Assembly: GCF_900142395.1 (NCBI RefSeq)
Contig: NZ_FRAS01000016.1
Location: forward strand, 61,333-125,332
Reading direction: 5' to 3'
DNA length: 64,000 nt
Source: Hymenobacter psychrotolerans DSM 18569
Lineage (GTDB): Bacteria; Bacteroidota; Bacteroidia; Cytophagales; Hymenobacteraceae
Below are positions 61,833 to 64,000 of this stretch, piece by piece (within the stretch, counting starts at the first letter, position 1; each line of letters opens with the position of its first letter). Both the position numbers and the translations under genes were made by a program. The notes beneath the pieces were generated by a model that was not told where the DNA came from, ran no database searches, and saw only the letters and a program-made list of their open reading frames with translations.

Positions 61833-62723
61833 ATGCGCGTACTCTCTACCCTGTTTCTGCTGCTCCTGCTGCGCCTTACGGCCGCCGCCGCGCCACATCC
61901 AACCCTGCAGCTTGATATTGCCCGCTTCCGCAACGAAGATGTCGGCATCAGGGGGAACGTGGTGGAAGTGTATGCCACAGTGTCGGGGAAATGGCTGCGC
62001 TACATGCGCCGGGCCCCCAAAATGTATCAGGCCGCTGCCGTTCTGACACTGGAAATTGTGCGGCCCGACGGGCAGGCGGCTTATCAGGAAACCGTAACGC
62101 TTAAGCCGCCGGTGCTCAGCGACACAACGGCTGCCATCAAAAATCCGCTCAGCTTCCAGAAGCGCATCATTCTGCCCGATGGCGAGTACTCGCTGCGCGC
62201 CCTGGTGCGCGACCAATACCACAAAGGCCAGCAAAGCCTGGTGGAAATGCCGCTGGTACTTAAATCGACGGATACCAAGCCCGTTCTGAGCGACATCGTG
62301 CTGCTGGCCAAGCCGGCTGCTCGCGGTGCCGAGGCCAGTACCTTCAGTCGCTCCGGCTTCAGCCTTACCCGTGCCCCCGGCGGCCTGTATGCCCGCGGCC
62401 AGGAGAAGCTGTTTCTCTACACAGAGCTTTATAATGCAGCCGTAGGCCAGCCGCTGCAGGTCACGTTCCGGCTGCGGGCCACCAATCTGCCGGCTGGTAT
62501 GGCCGCCAAAACAATAGCAACCGGACAAACCACCGCTACCGGTGCCCAGGGCCGCCCCACCACCCTGGTAGGGGAGCTGAGCCTTGGCAAAGTGCCCTCC
62601 GGCGAATACTTGCTGACCGTAGAAGTGCGCAACGCCAAAAACCAACTCCTGGCTTCGCAGACGGCTCTGGTGCAGCGCGAAACGGAGGAATACGCTCCCG
62701 CTGGTGCCGGTCCGGCCCGCTAA
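61833..62723 (+). CDS. secreted protein of unknown function
   Basis: The protein is 296 residues. A signal peptide (RVLSTLFLLLLLRLTAAAAP) is followed by a beta-rich protein. A first domain (LDIARFRNEDVGIRGNVVEV, SFQKRIILPDGEYSLRALVR) and a second (LFLYTELYNAAVGQPLQVTF, LSLGKVPSGEYLLTVEVRN) both look like immunoglobulin-like sandwiches. No catalytic motif. It precedes the LpxL-like gene by 8 bases, so they are cotranscribed, which suggests an envelope role. Start at ATG 61833. Confidence 0.75.
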   Translation: MRVLSTLFLLLLLRLTAAAAPHPTLQLDIARFRNEDVGIRGNVVEVYATVSGKWLRYMRRAPKMYQAAAVLTLEIVRPDGQAAYQETVTLKPPVLSDTTAAIKNPLSFQKRIILPDGEYSLRALVRDQYHKGQQSLVEMPLVLKSTDTKPVLSDIVLLAKPAARGAEASTFSRSGFSLTRAPGGLYARGQEKLFLYTELYNAAVGQPLQVTFRLRATNLPAGMAAKTIATGQTTATGAQGRPTTLVGELSLGKVPSGEYLLTVEVRNAKNQLLASQTALVQRETEEYAPAGAGPAR

Positions 62724-62731
62724 TCTTTCCC

Positions 62732-63658
62732 ATGACCAAACCCTACCCCTGGTACTACCGCCCGCTTAACTGGCTGTTGCGTGGCCTGGCCCATCTGCCG
62801 CTGCCACTGCTCTACGGGATGGCCGAGGTCATCTATTTTCTGCTGGCCCACGTGCTGCGCTACCGCCAGAAAGTAGTGCTGCAAAACCTGCGTAATTCAT
62901 TTCCTGAGAAGCCCGAAACCGAAATCCGGCAAATTCAGAAGACATTCTACCGGCATTTCGCGCAGATGATGGTCGAGACGCTGAAGCTGGCCGTGCTGCC
63001 GGCTGCCGAGCTCAAGCGCCGCGTGTGGTTCAGCAACCCCGAGGTGCTGGAGCGCCATTTCGCGCAGGGCCGCACCGTGCTGGGCCTGTCGTCGCACGCC
63101 GGCAATTGGGAGTGGGTGCTGACTTCCGGGGCCGTATGGCTTTCGGCCCACGCCGATGGGGTCTATAAGCCGCTTAGCAATCCGTTTTTCGAAAGCTTTA
63201 TGCATCAGCTGCGCACGCGCACCGGTGCCGGCCTGATTCCTATGCGCGACACGCTGCGCGACATGCTGCAGCGCCGCGGCGAAACCCGCGTAGTGAGCCT
63301 GCTCTCCGACCAGGCGGCCGGCCCCGAAGACCGGCCCTACTGGACGCAGTTCCTGAACCAGGATTCCGGCTTCTATACCAGCGCCGACCGGCTGGCCGCC
63401 CGCTTCCATTGCCCCGTGGTGTACGTGAGCATCCGGCGGCTGCGGCGGGGCTACTACCAAATCATCCTCACCGAGCTCTACGACGGCGACTCCCCGCTGC
63501 CCGCCAATGAGTTTCCCATCACCGAAGCCTTCGTGCGCCACCTGGAGCGCGACATACGCACCTTCCCCGCCGACTACCTCTGGACCCACCGCCGCTGGAA
63601 GCACCAGCGTCCGGCCAGTGAGGTGATTAGAACCCAGAACCCAGAACCCAGAGCTTAG
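62732..63658 (+). CDS. LpxL/HtrB-like lysophospholipid or lipid A acyltransferase
   Basis: The protein is 308 residues. A short N-terminal hydrophobic segment (LPLPLLYGMAEVIYFLLAHV) anchors it in the inner membrane. The acyltransferase box is SSHAGNWEW (H-x4-E), with SLLSDQAAGPED and LAARFHCPVVYVSI following in family order. The C-terminal VRTQNPEPRA is unusual: it is encoded by three near-perfect AGAACCC repeats (63629-63652) directly beside an insertion sequence and is probably not ancestral. It probably adds a secondary acyl chain to lipid A. Confidence 0.9.
   Translation: MTKPYPWYYRPLNWLLRGLAHLPLPLLYGMAEVIYFLLAHVLRYRQKVVLQNLRNSFPEKPETEIRQIQKTFYRHFAQMMVETLKLAVLPAAELKRRVWFSNPEVLERHFAQGRTVLGLSSHAGNWEWVLTSGAVWLSAHADGVYKPLSNPFFESFMHQLRTRTGAGLIPMRDTLRDMLQRRGETRVVSLLSDQAAGPEDRPYWTQFLNQDSGFYTSADRLAARFHCPVVYVSIRRLRRGYYQIILTELYDGDSPLPANEFPITEAFVRHLERDIRTFPADYLWTHRRWKHQRPASEVIRTQNPEPRA
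63629..63652 (+). repeat. short tandem repeat in the acyltransferase 3' end
   Basis: Three AGAACCC-type units end the coding region and run up to the insertion sequence. Confidence 0.6.
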
Positions 63659-63659
63659 A

Positions 63660-64000
63660 AGCTGTTTAAGTTAGCTTAGTGAGTCGTCGGATATTGGCTA
63701 GGTACAGCCAGGCGTTGGCGTGCTGGATTTTTCGTTCGTAGTCCTTGGCCAAGCGGCGGTTGGTACCGGCCCAAGCAATACTGCGTTCCACGACCCAACG
63801 CTTGGCGTGGATAAAAAAGCGGCCTTTATGGGCCACTACGCCCATCGGCACCTGTGCCTGCAGGCCTCGGCCCGCCAAGTGCTGGCGAAAGCGGCGGCCA
63901 AAGCCACCGTCCACGAACACGGTCTGCAGCCGGTCAAGTAGCTCGCTGCCCAGCGCCAGGGCGTCCCAGAGGCGGGCAGCGGTAGCCCCGTCGTGGCAGT
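63660..64000 (-). mobile_element. IS5-type insertion sequence, 3' part
   Basis: The transposase reads off the right edge of the window. Its left end seems to lie just after the acyltransferase stop, with GAAGCTGTTTAAGTTAGC as a candidate terminal repeat; the other end is outside, so the repeat and any target duplication cannot be checked. Confidence 0.6.
63666..64000 (-). CDS. IS5-family transposase, 5' end beyond the window
   Basis: The frame is open to the window edge, so this is the C-terminal 111 or so residues. CHDGATAARLWDALALG, TVFVDGGFGRRFRQHL and AKRWVVERSIAWAGTNRRLA, then KDYERKIQHANAWLYLANIR, are the DDE transposase end of the IS5 group. The Asp in FVDGGF is probably the second catalytic residue and the Glu in VVERSIAW the third. 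It is the only clear transposase in the window. Confidence 0.85.
   Translation of the reverse strand, partial: CHDGATAARLWDALALGSELLDRLQTVFVDGGFGRRFRQHLAGRGLQAQVPMGVVAHKGRFFIHAKRWVVERSIAWAGTNRRLAKDYERKIQHANAWLYLANIRRLTKLT

Noticed and set aside
1..64000. CRISPR array, prophage or toxin-antitoxin cassette
   Set aside because: No regularly spaced identical repeats with unique spacers, no phage structural genes, and the only immunity-like gene (barstar) has no partner.

Overview
The window looks like an ordinary chromosomal segment of a high-GC Bacteroidota, most like Hymenobacter or a close relative in the Cytophagales. The evidence is family content: bacillithiol BshA, the bamD / omega subunit / coaBC / DUF4835 (PorD) / recN block, a UVR-type ClpC, WbqC, and a type Ib DAHP synthase fused to chorismate mutase. 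Start sites lack Shine-Dalgarno sequences, and several genes have Bacteroidetes-type TTG/TTTG-N19-21-TAnnTTTG promoter boxes. No rRNA, tRNA, CRISPR array or prophage was seen.

Layout. 0-5 kb: a small membrane protein, bshA, and a large secreted GH3 (NagZ-like) protein fused to a serine beta-lactamase-like domain. 5-12 kb: mutL with a long GC-rich leader, two rhomboid proteases, malate dehydrogenase, a degenerate repeat field and tilS. 12-20 kb: envelope and housekeeping genes (OstA/LptA-like protein, BamD, RNA polymerase omega, CoaC, CoaB, PorD-like DUF4835, RecN, FabI). A perfect 32-bp inverted repeat sits exactly between the CoaC and CoaB coding regions, which are normally one gene in related bacteria. 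20-23 kb: a small pectin locus, with a frameshifted rhamnogalacturonan acetylesterase-like gene and two tandem pectin methylesterases behind a tandem operator-like repeat. 23-33 kb: accessory genes (MA-type peptidase, TerB, PRISE reductase, orphan barstar, lipoprotein, CPBP protease, ABC exporter, a monooxygenase-fold protein, M28 peptidase), several visibly AT-richer than the rest. 33-46 kb: a six-PAS histidine kinase with its receiver, dienelactone hydrolase, cupin/Kazal pair, YtxH-type stress proteins, a duplicated noncoding unit, LysS, an unknown 348-residue protein, a C-terminal processing protease and a YflT-like stress protein. 46-53 kb: proline dehydrogenase and shikimate genes (DAHP synthase-chorismate mutase, aroB, aroA) around two paralogous lipocalin-like lipoproteins. 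53-58 kb: a minus-strand run of acyl-CoA carboxylase, GNAT, M42 peptidase, glycosyltransferase and a frameshifted BtuF-like binding protein. 58-64 kb: ClpC, WbqC, a secreted unknown, an LpxL-like acyltransferase and the edge of an IS5-type insertion sequence.

How the genes work together: most are core metabolism and envelope maintenance. Functional groups are outer-membrane assembly and secretion (OstA-like, BamD, PorD-like, LpxL-like), coenzyme A synthesis (CoaC + CoaB), aromatic amino acid synthesis, pectin de-esterification, and general stress (YtxH/CsbD, YflT-like, ClpC, TerB). I see no obviously new multi-gene system. The most unusual observations are the palindrome-split coaBC, an aroA with no ATG/GTG/TTG start available, a possible structured RNA upstream of mutL, a duplicated noncoding unit near 39.5 kb and a degenerate repeat field near 10.3 kb. 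All assignments come from reading motifs; no database search was run.
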